Assembly: GCA_003561025.1 (NCBI GenBank)
Contig: PWII01000074.1
Span: 1-35,687 of the forward strand
From: Candidatus Nealsoniibacteriota bacterium
GTDB lineage: Bacteria; Patescibacteriota; Minisyncoccia; Minisyncoccales; PWPS01
Direction of reading: 5' to 3'
Length of the DNA: 35,687 nt
The notes beneath the pieces were generated by a model. That model was not told where the DNA came from. It saw only the letters and a list, made by a program, of their open reading frames with translations, and searched no databases. The first letter of the stretch is position 1, and each line of letters starts with the position of its first letter. Positions 23,327-31,142 of this stretch are shown piece by piece. The position numbers and the translations under genes were made by a program.

Positions 23327-23959
23327 ATGGCAAAAAGTATAGATTGTAAAAAATGTAGAAGAGTCGGAGCAAAGCTTTTTCTAAAGGGAGAGAAGTGTGA
23401 GTCGCAAGCTTGTCCTATGATAAAAAAGCCTTATCCACCCGGACAAAAACCGAAAAGAAGAAAGGGTCATGTTTCCCAGTATGGAAAAGAGCTTGTTGAG
23501 AAGCAGAAGCTTAGAAATTGGTACAATCTACAAGAAAAACAATTTTCTTCTTACGTTAAGAGTGTAATATCAAAACAGAAAAAGACTGAGGCGGCGGGAG
23601 ACCAATTGTTAAAAAAACTTGAGAGAAGGCTGGATAATATCGTTTATCGTGCAGGATTTGCCTTATCGAGAGCACATTCAAGACAGATGATAGTGCAAGG
23701 ATTTTTCAATATAAACGGAAAGCCGGTTGATAGGCCATCCTATCAGGTAAAGATTGGAGATATCGTATCGGTGAAAACATCTAAAAAGAAAAAGAAGCTT
23801 TTTGAAGAGTATGACGTTAAAATGAAAAACTTTAACCCTCCTATCTGGATTGCACTTGATAAAGAAAAGATGGAAGCGAAAGTGGTGGGAGAGGTCGTAG
23901 TTGAAGAGATATCACCACCAGTAGAGATATCTTCCGTTTTTGAGTTTTATTCAAGGTAA
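23327..23959 (+). CDS. rpsD: 30S ribosomal protein S4, zinc form
   Basis: S4 is a primary 16S binder and assembly initiator; in E. coli it represses the alpha operon. The N-terminus holds a metal site, C7, C10, C24 and C29, in the C+ arrangement, followed by KKPYPPGQK. The S4 RNA-binding domain shows LERRLDNIVYRAGFALSRAH and QMIVQGFFNINGKPVDRPSY. Length 210 is normal. It follows rpsK after 5 nt. Confidence 0.97.
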   Translation: MAKSIDCKKCRRVGAKLFLKGEKCESQACPMIKKPYPPGQKPKRRKGHVSQYGKELVEKQKLRNWYNLQEKQFSSYVKSVISKQKKTEAAGDQLLKKLERRLDNIVYRAGFALSRAHSRQMIVQGFFNINGKPVDRPSYQVKIGDIVSVKTSKKKKKLFEEYDVKMKNFNPPIWIALDKEKMEAKVVGEVVVEEISPPVEISSVFEFYSR

Positions 23960-23993
23960 TTTATTAAAGTATTGTTAATAAAAATATTTAACT

Positions 23994-24995
23994 ATGATAC
24001 CACTACCATCTAAGCCTAAGGCTATTGAAAAAAGTAAAGAAGGGAATAAGGCTCTTTTCGAAATAGAGGCTCTTTATCCCGGGTATGGTGTTACTATCGG
24101 AAATAGTCTGCGCCGAGTTTTGCTCTCTTCTTTTGAAGGAGCTGCGGTAACGAAAGTCAAGATAGAAGACGTAGGACACGAATTCTCTACTATTTCTGGC
24201 GTCATGGAAGATGTAATTACGATTATTCTTAATTTGAAAAATCTTCGTTTTCGTTCTCACTCCGATGAAGCAGTAGTTGCAAAATTGAGAGCAAAGGGAG
24301 AGGGAGAGGTTAAGGGCTCCAGTATCACTGTTCCTACTCAGATTGAACTTGTTAATCCCGATTGCCATATAGCCACAATTACAGACAAGAAAACGTCACT
24401 AAATATGGAGATAGAGATAGAAAAAGGGACCGGATATTCTTCTGCAGAAGACAGAAAAGAAGAAAAATTGGAAGTCGGTCAAATTATTATCGATTCTATC
24501 TTTACACCGATAAGAGGTGCTAATTTTTATGTAGAAAATATGAGAGTGGGAAAGAGGACTGATTTTGATAAATTATTTTTGGAGATAGAAACGGATGGAA
24601 CGATAACCCCAGAGGATGCATTCTTTAATGCGGTTGATATTCTGTTAAAGCATTTTTCTCTATTTGCATCTTTTGATGAGAAAAAAGAGGCAAAAGAAAA
24701 GAGCGAAACAAAAAAGACTAAGAAAGAAAAAGAAGAAGAAAATAAAGAAAAGAAGGAAGATAAAAAAGAAGAAAAAAAGAGCAAAAAAGAGGATAGCTTG
24801 GCAGAAGAATTAGATATAGAGGATCTCGATATATCCGTTCGCACACAGAATATATTAAAAGAGGGGCGAGTAAAGACAGTGAAAGGAATACTAAAAAAGA
24901 AGGAAGAGGGCATTGCTAATATAAAAGGAATGGGAGAAAAGGGCGTTGAAGAAATTAAAAAGGCTTTAAAAAAGAAAAAAATAGAATTAAATTAG
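23994..24995 (+). CDS. rpoA: RNA polymerase alpha subunit with long Lys/Glu linker
   Basis: Alpha forms the dimer on which RNA polymerase assembles. The N-terminal domain has LYPGYGVTIGNSLRRVLLSS near residues 28-47. A linker from about 232 to 275 is almost pure Lys and Glu, longer and more repetitive than usual. The C-terminal domain begins at LDISVRTQNILKEG and ends with a helix-hairpin-helix, IKGMGEKGVEEIKKAL. The Arg and Asn of VRTQN align with the E. coli residues that bind UP elements (R265, N268), so promoter contact is probably kept. The gene lies in standard order before rplQ. Confidence 0.97.
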   Translation: MIPLPSKPKAIEKSKEGNKALFEIEALYPGYGVTIGNSLRRVLLSSFEGAAVTKVKIEDVGHEFSTISGVMEDVITIILNLKNLRFRSHSDEAVVAKLRAKGEGEVKGSSITVPTQIELVNPDCHIATITDKKTSLNMEIEIEKGTGYSSAEDRKEEKLEVGQIIIDSIFTPIRGANFYVENMRVGKRTDFDKLFLEIETDGTITPEDAFFNAVDILLKHFSLFASFDEKKEAKEKSETKKTKKEKEEENKEKKEDKKEEKKSKKEDSLAEELDIEDLDISVRTQNILKEGRVKTVKGILKKKEEGIANIKGMGEKGVEEIKKALKKKKIELN

Positions 24996-25000
24996 GAGAT

Positions 25001-25348
25001 ATGCCCAGAATTAAAAACAAGAGAAGATTTGGAAGAAAAAAAGACCAAAGACGTGCACTTTTGGTTTCTCTTTCACGTGCACTTATTATAAACGAGAAGA
25101 TAGAGACGACAGAAGGAAAGGCAAAAGAGATGAGAGCCTTTATTGAAAAGTTAATTACCAGAGCCAAAGAGGAGGATATTCACAGCCGACGTTTGCTAAC
25201 AGGGAGATTGTCAAAAGATGTTGCAGATAAATTGACCAAAGAGATAGGGCCGAGATATAAGGATAGAGCGGGAGGATACACCAGAATCATAAAGACTGGT
25301 CCAAGAAAAGAGGACGGGGCAAAAATGGCTATTATTGAATTTGTATAA
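25001..25348 (+). CDS. rplQ: 50S ribosomal protein L17
   Basis: L17 lies near the tunnel exit. The 115-residue protein shows FGRKKDQRRALLVSLSRALI, KIETTEGKAKEMR and the C-terminal GGYTRIIKTGPRKEDGAKMA, all typical. The ATG is preceded by AGGAG at seven to eleven bases upstream, the best Shine-Dalgarno sequence in the window, and the gene follows rpoA after 5 nt. Confidence 0.97.
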   Translation: MPRIKNKRRFGRKKDQRRALLVSLSRALIINEKIETTEGKAKEMRAFIEKLITRAKEEDIHSRRLLTGRLSKDVADKLTKEIGPRYKDRAGGYTRIIKTGPRKEDGAKMAIIEFV

Positions 25349-25352
25349 AAAA

Positions 25353-25700
25353 ATGAAAGAAGAAAGAAAAATTATTGACGCATCAAAAAAACCGCTTGGA
25401 AGAGTTGCTACGGAAGTAGCGACACTGCTAATTGGGAAAAATAGTGCAAGTTACGAGCCAAACATGGATAAGGGTGAGGCCGTTACTGTAAAAAACATAG
25501 AAAACATCGTTCTTACCGGAAAGAAAAAGGAAGATAAGATCTATTATCATCATACAGGTTATCCCGGTGGATTAAAGGAGATTTCGTACGAGAGATTAAC
25601 AAAAAAAGATAGGACGCTTGCTTTGAAAAAGGCTGTTTATGGTATGCTTCCGAAGAATAAGTTGAGAAAAGATAGGATAAAAAAACTTAAAGTAGAGTAA
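25353..25700 (+). CDS. rplM: 50S ribosomal protein L13 (short form)
   Basis: L13 is an early 50S assembly protein. I start it at ATG 25353, giving MKEERKIIDASKKPLGRVATEVA, which aligns with the family; a TTG at 25335 inside rplQ would add six residues and is less likely. The core includes YHHTGYPGGLKEISYERL and AVYGMLPKNKLRKDRIKKLKV. At 115 residues it lacks about 25 C-terminal residues of the usual 142. The gene follows rplQ after 4 nt. Confidence 0.95.
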   Translation: MKEERKIIDASKKPLGRVATEVATLLIGKNSASYEPNMDKGEAVTVKNIENIVLTGKKKEDKIYYHHTGYPGGLKEISYERLTKKDRTLALKKAVYGMLPKNKLRKDRIKKLKVE

Positions 25701-25702
25701 AT

Positions 25703-26116
25703 ATGCCACCAAAAGCAAAAAAAGAGACTAAATATTACAGCGGAGTAGGACGGAGAAAGACTTCTACGTGCGTTGTTCGTATTTATGAAAAGAAAGGAGG
25801 AGGAATCGTTATTAATGACAAAAAGATAGAAGATTATTTTCCTACATTTGATTTACAAAAAAAGGTGAAAGAGCCTCTTTCTACACTTGATTATTTAGAT
25901 AAATTTTATGCTTCAGTTAAGGTAAGAGGAGGAGGTAGTATTTCCCAAGCTGATGCGGTTAGACACGGAATTGCAAGAGCTATTGTTACCTTTGATCCTG
26001 ATTTGCGTAAGCGACTAAAGACATCTGGATGTCTTACAAGAGATCCAAGAATGAGAGAAAGCAAGAAACCGGGATTAAAGAGAGCAAGAAGAGCTCCTCA
26101 ATGGAGAAAGAGATAA
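25703..26116 (+). CDS. rpsI: 30S ribosomal protein S9
   Basis: S9 reaches with its C-terminal tail to the P-site tRNA. The protein starts near YYSGVGRRKTSTCVVRIYEKKG and has VRGGGSISQADAVRHGIARAI. The C-terminus reads TRDPRMRESKKPGLKRARRAPQW and ends KR, keeping the terminal arginine that contacts tRNA. The length of 137 is normal. It directly follows rplM and is the last gene before a strong terminator. Confidence 0.97.
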   Translation: MPPKAKKETKYYSGVGRRKTSTCVVRIYEKKGGGIVINDKKIEDYFPTFDLQKKVKEPLSTLDYLDKFYASVKVRGGGSISQADAVRHGIARAIVTFDPDLRKRLKTSGCLTRDPRMRESKKPGLKRARRAPQWRKR

Positions 26117-26138
26117 AGAGATTGAAAAAAGAGAATTT

Positions 26139-26164
26139 ACGAGGGGCTAGCCCCCTCGTTTTTT
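26139..26164 (+). terminator. Intrinsic terminator after rpsI
   Basis: ACGAGGGG at 26139-26146 pairs perfectly with CCCCTCGT at 26152-26159 around a 5-nt loop, followed by six T residues at 26159-26164. This is the clearest terminator in the window and ends the ribosomal protein cluster. A second small hairpin, AGAAAG/CTTTCT, follows at 26168-26182. Confidence 0.9.
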
Positions 26165-26191
26165 AATAGAAAGACTCTTTCTCAATTTCCT

Positions 26192-26245
26192 AAAGCCTAG
26201 CCTTCCCCACGTACACCCCCGGGGTGTACGAAGGGGGGTTGCTTT
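26192..26245. repeat. Long G+C-rich composite inverted repeat upstream of murA
   Basis: The central stem pairs 26210-26218 with 26222-26230 (9 bp, 3-nt loop). Outside it, 26203-26208 can pair with the G-run 26233-26238 (four G-C and two G-U pairs), and AAAGC at 26192-26196 with GCTTT at 26241-26245. The C and G runs stand out in this A/T-rich genome. No T-run follows. It lies just upstream of the murA promoter and could be a repeat element, a transcription barrier or a cruciform. Confidence 0.65.
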
Positions 26246-26256
26246 GTGCATATAAT

Positions 26257-26285
26257 TTGATATTTATATCACTCTGTATTATAAT
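26257..26285 (+). promoter_or_regulatory. Near-consensus promoter of murA
   Basis: TTGATA at 26257-26262 and a perfect TATAAT at 26280-26285 are spaced by 17 nt. The predicted start near 26292 gives a 13-nt leader to the ATG at 26305. It excludes the in-frame upstream starts at 26224 and 26284, which lie before or inside the promoter. It begins the wall and shape gene set. Confidence 0.82.
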
Positions 26286-26304
26286 GAGGGGGTTAATAAA
26301 GAAT

Positions 26305-27600
26305 ATGACAGAAAGATTAATAATTGAAGGAAGAAGCAAATTAGAGGGAGTTATTGATGTTAAAGGGTCAAAAAATGCCGCTACTCCGCTTATTGCGGCC
26401 ACTTTGCTTACCTCTTCTCCCTGTATCTTGGAGAACATACCTCTTATTGGGGATGTTTTGAGCATGATTGAGATTGTAAAGAAGCTTGGTGCCGATGTCG
26501 ATTTTTTGGATGAGAGAAGAGTAAAAATTACAGCGAAAGACATTAAGCCGGAAAATTTGGATTTTAATCTTGTAAATAAGATAAGATCGTCTATTCTTTT
26601 AATTGGACCTCTTGTTGCCAGATTTGGTTATTTAAAGATATCTCATCCGGGAGGATGTATCATAGGTTCGCGACCAATCGACTATCATATTAACGCTTTT
26701 ACCAAAATGGGGGTGGAGATTGAAGAATTTGGTTTAAAGAGAAATGGTTCAAGAAGTTCAAACGTATATCATTTTAATGCAAAAGAAGGACTTTTGGGAG
26801 GAGATGTTGTTTTTGACGGCTTTTCTGTAACGGGAACGGAGAATATCTTAATGGCCGCCGCTTTAACCAAGGGTAAGACGATAATAAAAGTTGCTGCCAC
26901 AGAGCCACATATACAAGATTTGGCTTATTTTTTAAAAAAGATGGGAGCTGATATAAAGGGTGAAGGAACTAATACGATAGAGATAGAAGGAAAAGAGAAC
27001 TTAGGTGGAGCAGAGCATTTTGTTCGTTATGACTATATTGAAGCAGGAACATTAATTATTCTCGGTATCGCTACAAAAAGTTCAATTAGGGTGGAAAATG
27101 TTCCGGTAGAAGATCTTCAGCTCTTTTTAAGTAGTTTAAAAAAATTTGGCGCAAAGATTAAAGTAGAAGAGAATGCCGTAAATATCTCTCCACACAAAGA
27201 GCTTTCTATTAATCGTGTACAGACGATGCCTTATCCCGGGATGCCGACAGACCTGCAGGCTCCACTAGGAGTTCTTGCCACTCAATCGGAGGGGTTAACA
27301 CTTGTTCATGATCCAATTTATGAAGGGAGGCTAAAATATCTAGGAGAATTAAATAAGATGGGTGCAGAAATTGTAATTTGTGATCCCCACAGAGCAATAA
27401 TAAATGGACCCACAAAATTACATGGAGTAGGGCTCGATCCACTGGATTTGAGAGCGGGGGCAGCCTTGATTATTGCCGGTCTTATCGCGGAAGGAACAAC
27501 GATAATTAGAGATGTTTCACAGGCGGATCGCGGTTATGAAGAGATTGACAAGAGATTGCAAAAAATTGGAGCAGAGATTAAACGAGTAAAAATTAAATAA
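26305..27600 (+). CDS. murA: UDP-N-acetylglucosamine 1-carboxyvinyltransferase
   Basis: MurA makes the first committed step of peptidoglycan synthesis, adding enolpyruvate to UDP-GlcNAc. I start at 26305 (MTERLIIEGRSKLEG), which matches the family N-terminus and lies just after the promoter; longer frames from 26224 or 26284 add an unlikely leader. The product of 431 residues has VKGSKNAATP with the substrate lysine (K23), and GPLVARFG followed by HPGGCIIGSRPIDYH with the catalytic cysteine, so fosfomycin sensitivity would be expected at that residue. The C-terminal half includes PGMPTDLQAPLGVLATQSEG and DLRAGAALIIAGLIAEG. Confidence 0.96.
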   Translation: MTERLIIEGRSKLEGVIDVKGSKNAATPLIAATLLTSSPCILENIPLIGDVLSMIEIVKKLGADVDFLDERRVKITAKDIKPENLDFNLVNKIRSSILLIGPLVARFGYLKISHPGGCIIGSRPIDYHINAFTKMGVEIEEFGLKRNGSRSSNVYHFNAKEGLLGGDVVFDGFSVTGTENILMAAALTKGKTIIKVAATEPHIQDLAYFLKKMGADIKGEGTNTIEIEGKENLGGAEHFVRYDYIEAGTLIILGIATKSSIRVENVPVEDLQLFLSSLKKFGAKIKVEENAVNISPHKELSINRVQTMPYPGMPTDLQAPLGVLATQSEGLTLVHDPIYEGRLKYLGELNKMGAEIVICDPHRAIINGPTKLHGVGLDPLDLRAGAALIIAGLIAEGTTIIRDVSQADRGYEEIDKRLQKIGAEIKRVKIK

Positions 27601-27609
27601 GATATAAAA

Positions 27610-28611
27610 ATGTTATCAAGAAAAATAGGAATTGATTTAGGAACATGTAATTCTCTTGTATTTGCTCCTAAAAAAGAGATTGTTTTAAATGAGCCATCTG
27701 TTGTTGCAGTGAGCGTACGTGAAAACAAGATTCTTGCAGTGGGAAAGGAAGCAAAAGAGATGATTGGAAGAACGCCGGATGAGATAAGAGTATATAGGCC
27801 TCTTCGAGATGGAGTTATCGCAGAATATCGAATCACGGAAGCGATGCTAAATTATTTTATAAAAAAATCACCGGGACTCAGTTTTATCAAACCCGAGCTT
27901 ATGATTGGTGTTCCTGCCGGCATAACATCAACAGAAAAAAGAGCTGTCGTAGAAGCGGGCATCTCTGCCGGTGCAAAGGCGGTCTATACGGTAAAAGAAC
28001 CTATTTTAGCAGCTATCGGAGCGGGAATTCCAATAGCTTCTTGTTCGGGGCATATGGTTATTGATATCGGAGGAGGAACCTCGGAGATTGCAGTTATCTC
28101 ACTGGGAGGAGTTGTTGTCGCTCGCTCTGTCAGAATCGCGGGAGATAGCATGGATCTTGCTATTTCTAATCATATTAAGGAGAAACATAATATAGCTCTT
28201 GGTGCAAAAACAGTCGAAGATGTTAAAATCAATATCGGAACGGCAAATCAGAAAGGCGAAGAAGAGGTGATGGATGTTAAGGGAAGAGATCTAGCAACAG
28301 GATTACCGAGAATAATTAAAGTCTCTTCAGGTGAGATATGTAAGGCAATTAGCGAGTCACTTGATGAGATTATTGAAGTTATAAAACAGGTATTAAGAGA
28401 GACTCCCCCAGAACTTTCTGCGGATATTATGGATAAAGGAATGGTCGTAACAGGTGGAGGGGCGTTGCTTCGCGATATAGATGTTCTTATTACGGAAAAG
28501 ACCGGGGTCCCGTCTTTTGTCGCTGAAGACGCACTTCTTTCGGTTGTAAAGGGAGCTGGGACAGTTTTGGATAATTTGGAGACATACAAGAGAAGTATAG
28601 TAAGTAAATAG
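27610..28611 (+). CDS. mreB: MreB-like actin homologue (first copy)
   Basis: MreB polymerises under the membrane and guides wall synthesis. Nucleotide-binding motifs are IGIDLGTCNSLVF at the N-terminus, VIDIGGGTSEIAVISLGG in the middle and VVTGGGALLRDID near the end. The protein has 333 residues. It lacks the short amphipathic N-terminal lead seen in the second copy. Its sequence differs clearly from that copy, for example FAPKKEIVLNEPS against YIKGRGIAMSEPS, so this is an old paralogue pair, not a recent duplication. Position directly after murA supports a cell-wall role. Confidence 0.92.
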   Translation: MLSRKIGIDLGTCNSLVFAPKKEIVLNEPSVVAVSVRENKILAVGKEAKEMIGRTPDEIRVYRPLRDGVIAEYRITEAMLNYFIKKSPGLSFIKPELMIGVPAGITSTEKRAVVEAGISAGAKAVYTVKEPILAAIGAGIPIASCSGHMVIDIGGGTSEIAVISLGGVVVARSVRIAGDSMDLAISNHIKEKHNIALGAKTVEDVKINIGTANQKGEEEVMDVKGRDLATGLPRIIKVSSGEICKAISESLDEIIEVIKQVLRETPPELSADIMDKGMVVTGGGALLRDIDVLITEKTGVPSFVAEDALLSVVKGAGTVLDNLETYKRSIVSK

Positions 28612-28617
28612 CACTAG

Positions 28618-29493
28618 ATGATTATTGGACATAAAAGACAGCAAGAAAGACTAAAAGCTCTTTTTAAAAAAGATAAGATACCGCACGCTTTTCTCTTTTC
28701 CGGACCTGAATCTGTGGGAAAAAGGAAAGTTGTTTTTTGGTTTTTAAAAATGATAAACTGCGAGAAAGAGAGACTTAGTGCAAGCTGTAATTGCTCTAGC
28801 TGCTGTGAGATAGAAAGATCTCTTCATACCGATATTACGGAGATCTCTTCGCTTAAAAAAGAGATACAGTTAGAGCAGATTGAAGAGGTGATTGAAAAAA
28901 GTTATTATAAGAGCGCAAAGGCAAGATTTAAAGGAATTGTGATAAACGATGCACATCTAATGAATCTATACGCGCAAAACTCCCTCCTTAAGGTTTTGGA
29001 GGAACCACCTGAAAAAACAATAATTTTTCTCATTACTTCTTTTAAAAGAATTCTTTTTTCAACGGTAGTTTCTCGAGCTTTTGAAATGAAATTTTCTATA
29101 GTTTCAAAAAAAGAGATAGAAGAGAAGATAGAAGATAGAGAAGCTGTTAAGCTTTCGCTCGGTAGACCCGGACTAGCCATTAACTATCTCAATTTTCCCG
29201 AAAAAAAGAGAGAGGCAGAAAAGATAAAAAAAAGAATTGAAAAGATGGTTGAAAGCGAACTTTTTTTTAAGTTTTCAGAGATTAAAAGCTTTATCGAAGA
29301 AGATAATTTAGATATATTTTTAAATCTTTTTTTGGACTTTGCAAAAGAGAGAATGGTAAAAAATTTAAAAGCAGGTAAAGGAACAAAAAAGAATAGAGAA
29401 GTAATAGCTAAAACCGAAGAGGTAATCTATCTTCTCTCCAAAACCAATATTAATAAACAGATCGCACTAGAAGACATAATGTTAAAAATATAA
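28618..29493 (+). CDS. holB: DNA polymerase III delta-prime-like clamp-loader subunit
   Basis: Delta-prime is the stator subunit of the clamp loader that places the sliding clamp on DNA. The protein starts IIGHKRQQERLKALFKKDKI, then PHAFLFSGPESVGKRKVV. This Walker A lacks the usual Thr/Ser after GK (it is GKRK), consistent with a non-ATP-binding subunit. A cysteine cluster CNCSSC marks the zinc module, and NSLLKVLEEPPEKTIIFLIT and the sensor-like VVSRA follow. At 291 residues it is a little short in the C-terminal domain. It could also be called a DnaX-family protein. Confidence 0.85.
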   Translation: MIIGHKRQQERLKALFKKDKIPHAFLFSGPESVGKRKVVFWFLKMINCEKERLSASCNCSSCCEIERSLHTDITEISSLKKEIQLEQIEEVIEKSYYKSAKARFKGIVINDAHLMNLYAQNSLLKVLEEPPEKTIIFLITSFKRILFSTVVSRAFEMKFSIVSKKEIEEKIEDREAVKLSLGRPGLAINYLNFPEKKREAEKIKKRIEKMVESELFFKFSEIKSFIEEDNLDIFLNLFLDFAKERMVKNLKAGKGTKKNREVIAKTEEVIYLLSKTNINKQIALEDIMLKI

Positions 29494-29504
29494 TTTTTAA
29501 AAAT

Positions 29505-30065
29505 ATGAACAATTATAAAGAGGCTATTGAAAAAACAAAACCACAGATGGAAAAAGTTATCAATTATCTTACTGAAGAATTAAAGAGAATACGAACTGAT
29601 AGAGCGGCACCTTCTTTGGTCGAAGACTTGGTAGTAGATTGTTTTGACCAGAGACTTCCTTTAAAGCAACTTGCTGCAATTTCTTGCCCTGAACAGAGGC
29701 AGATATTAATTCAACCATGGGATAAAAACTATATGAAAGATATTGTTGTTGCCATTCAAAAAGCAGAATCGGGGTTAAGCCCGAATATAGAAGGAAGCAT
29801 GATACGTATTATACTGCCGCCATTAACACAAGAGTACAGAGAAACCCTCCTGAAGCTTGTTTCTCAAAAAAAAGAAGAAGCGAGAGTCAGCCTAAAAAGA
29901 ATTAGAGAAGATGCATGGAGAGAGATTCAGGATGCATTTCAGAAAGGAGAGATAAGAGAAGATGATAAGTTTAAAGGAAAAGAAGATCTTCAGAAGGTTA
30001 TTGACGAGTATAATCAAAAAGTGGACGACTTAATAAAAAAGAGAGAAGAAGAGATAGAATCCTAA
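29505..30065 (+). CDS. frr: Ribosome recycling factor
   Basis: RRF splits the post-termination ribosome together with EF-G. The 186-residue protein has LTEELKRIRTDRAAPSLVED, the VDCFDQRLPLKQLAAISCPE segment, IQPWDKNYMKDIVVAIQKAE and SPNIEGSMIRIILPPLTQEY, all standard. The C-terminal helix ends DEYNQKVDDLIKKREEEI. It precedes rseP directly. The usual neighbours pyrH (upstream) and uppS, cdsA and dxr (downstream) are missing. Confidence 0.97.
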   Translation: MNNYKEAIEKTKPQMEKVINYLTEELKRIRTDRAAPSLVEDLVVDCFDQRLPLKQLAAISCPEQRQILIQPWDKNYMKDIVVAIQKAESGLSPNIEGSMIRIILPPLTQEYRETLLKLVSQKKEEARVSLKRIREDAWREIQDAFQKGEIREDDKFKGKEDLQKVIDEYNQKVDDLIKKREEEIES

Positions 30066-30077
30066 ACTTAAAAAGAT

Positions 30078-31142
30078 ATGCCAACAATTTTTATTATTAT
30101 AGCCAGCCTTCTTGCACTTATATTTTTTCATGAATTAGGTCACTTTTTGCTTGCAAAGAAGTTTGGGGTAAAGGTTGAAGAGTTTGGAATAGGAATTCCT
30201 CCACGAATTTTCGGTAAAAAGATAGGGGAGACCATCTATTCTATAAATCTTCTGCCACTTGGTGGATTTGTAAAGTTGTACGGAGAAGACAAGGCAGTAA
30301 ATGATAATCGAAGCTTTTCATCTAAACCTCTCTATCAAAGAGCATGGATTATCTTTGGAGGAGTTGCTGCATTCTTCATCATCGCTTTTATTATATTTTC
30401 CCTCTATTCGGGGATGACGGGTAAGACTTCGGTATTGGGAAATGAAGGGGGGCACTTTGGTGATTCAAAGATAGTTATTAGAGAAATTGTCTCGGACTCA
30501 CCAGCAGAAGAGGTGGGGCTGAGAGAGGGAGATATCTTGCTTGAGATAGATGGAAAAGAGGCTGATGCCAGAGAAAGTGTAATTTTCCTGCTGAGTAGTA
30601 AGGAGGGAGAAGAGACAGAGATTGTTGTTCAGAGAGGAGAAGAAGTATTATCTTTTTCATTAATGCCGCGTGTAGATTACTCAAAAGACGAGGGAGCTGT
30701 TGGAATTGCGATGACGGAGGTTTTTCCCAAATATCCTCTTTATCTAGCACCTATTTATGGGGCAAAGATGACGGGGGAGACGACATTTATGACGATAAGC
30801 GGATTTACGATGCTTATTAGCTCTATTATTCCCGGAGTAGATCTGCCGGATGAGATGAGAGTGGGGGGGCCGGTTGTTATTGTCAATATCGGAGCAGATT
30901 TTTACGATCAGGGATTTCAAGATTACCTCGGATTTTTGGGAATAATTACAATATCCTTGGCAGTCTTAAACATATTACCAATACCGGCACTTGATGGAGG
31001 GAGGCTGGTTTTTTTGGCGATTGAAGGAATAAAGGGGAGACCTTTACCGGAGAGCATTGAGTACGGACTAAACACTATCTTCTTCTTTTTGCTTATAGTT
31101 TTAATGATATTTATCACCCTTAATGATTTAAAACTATTATGA
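30078..31142 (+). CDS. rseP: Site-2 intramembrane zinc metalloprotease
   Basis: RseP-type proteases cut substrates within the membrane, for example anti-sigma factors and signal peptide remnants. The zinc motif HELGH is at residues 18-22 in the first membrane helix, and the third ligand is in NILPIPALDGGRLVF near residue 307. One PDZ domain at about 130-205 includes DSPAEEVGLREGDILLEIDG. The 354-residue length with a single PDZ domain resembles RasP rather than the two-PDZ E. coli protein. It overlaps proS by 4 nt (ATGA). Confidence 0.95.
   Translation: MPTIFIIIASLLALIFFHELGHFLLAKKFGVKVEEFGIGIPPRIFGKKIGETIYSINLLPLGGFVKLYGEDKAVNDNRSFSSKPLYQRAWIIFGGVAAFFIIAFIIFSLYSGMTGKTSVLGNEGGHFGDSKIVIREIVSDSPAEEVGLREGDILLEIDGKEADARESVIFLLSSKEGEETEIVVQRGEEVLSFSLMPRVDYSKDEGAVGIAMTEVFPKYPLYLAPIYGAKMTGETTFMTISGFTMLISSIIPGVDLPDEMRVGGPVVIVNIGADFYDQGFQDYLGFLGIITISLAVLNILPIPALDGGRLVFLAIEGIKGRPLPESIEYGLNTIFFFLLIVLMIFITLNDLKLL

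Noticed and set aside
24690..24795. Tandem repeat or CRISPR-like array in rpoA
   Set aside because: The stretch is a low-complexity GAA/AAA/AGA linker without constant repeat units or spacers.
24003..24913. Minus-strand frames opposite rpoA
   Set aside because: The Ser/Phe-rich products arise from the Lys/Glu-rich coding strand; the rpoA frame is certain.
25335..25352. TTG start for rplM inside rplQ
   Set aside because: The ATG at 25353 gives the family N-terminus, and the TTG would add only six unmatched residues.
26224..26304. Longer murA start at GTG 26224 or ATG 26284
   Set aside because: Both lie before or inside the TTGATA/TATAAT promoter, and the extra residues do not match the MurA family. 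ATG 26305 fits both.
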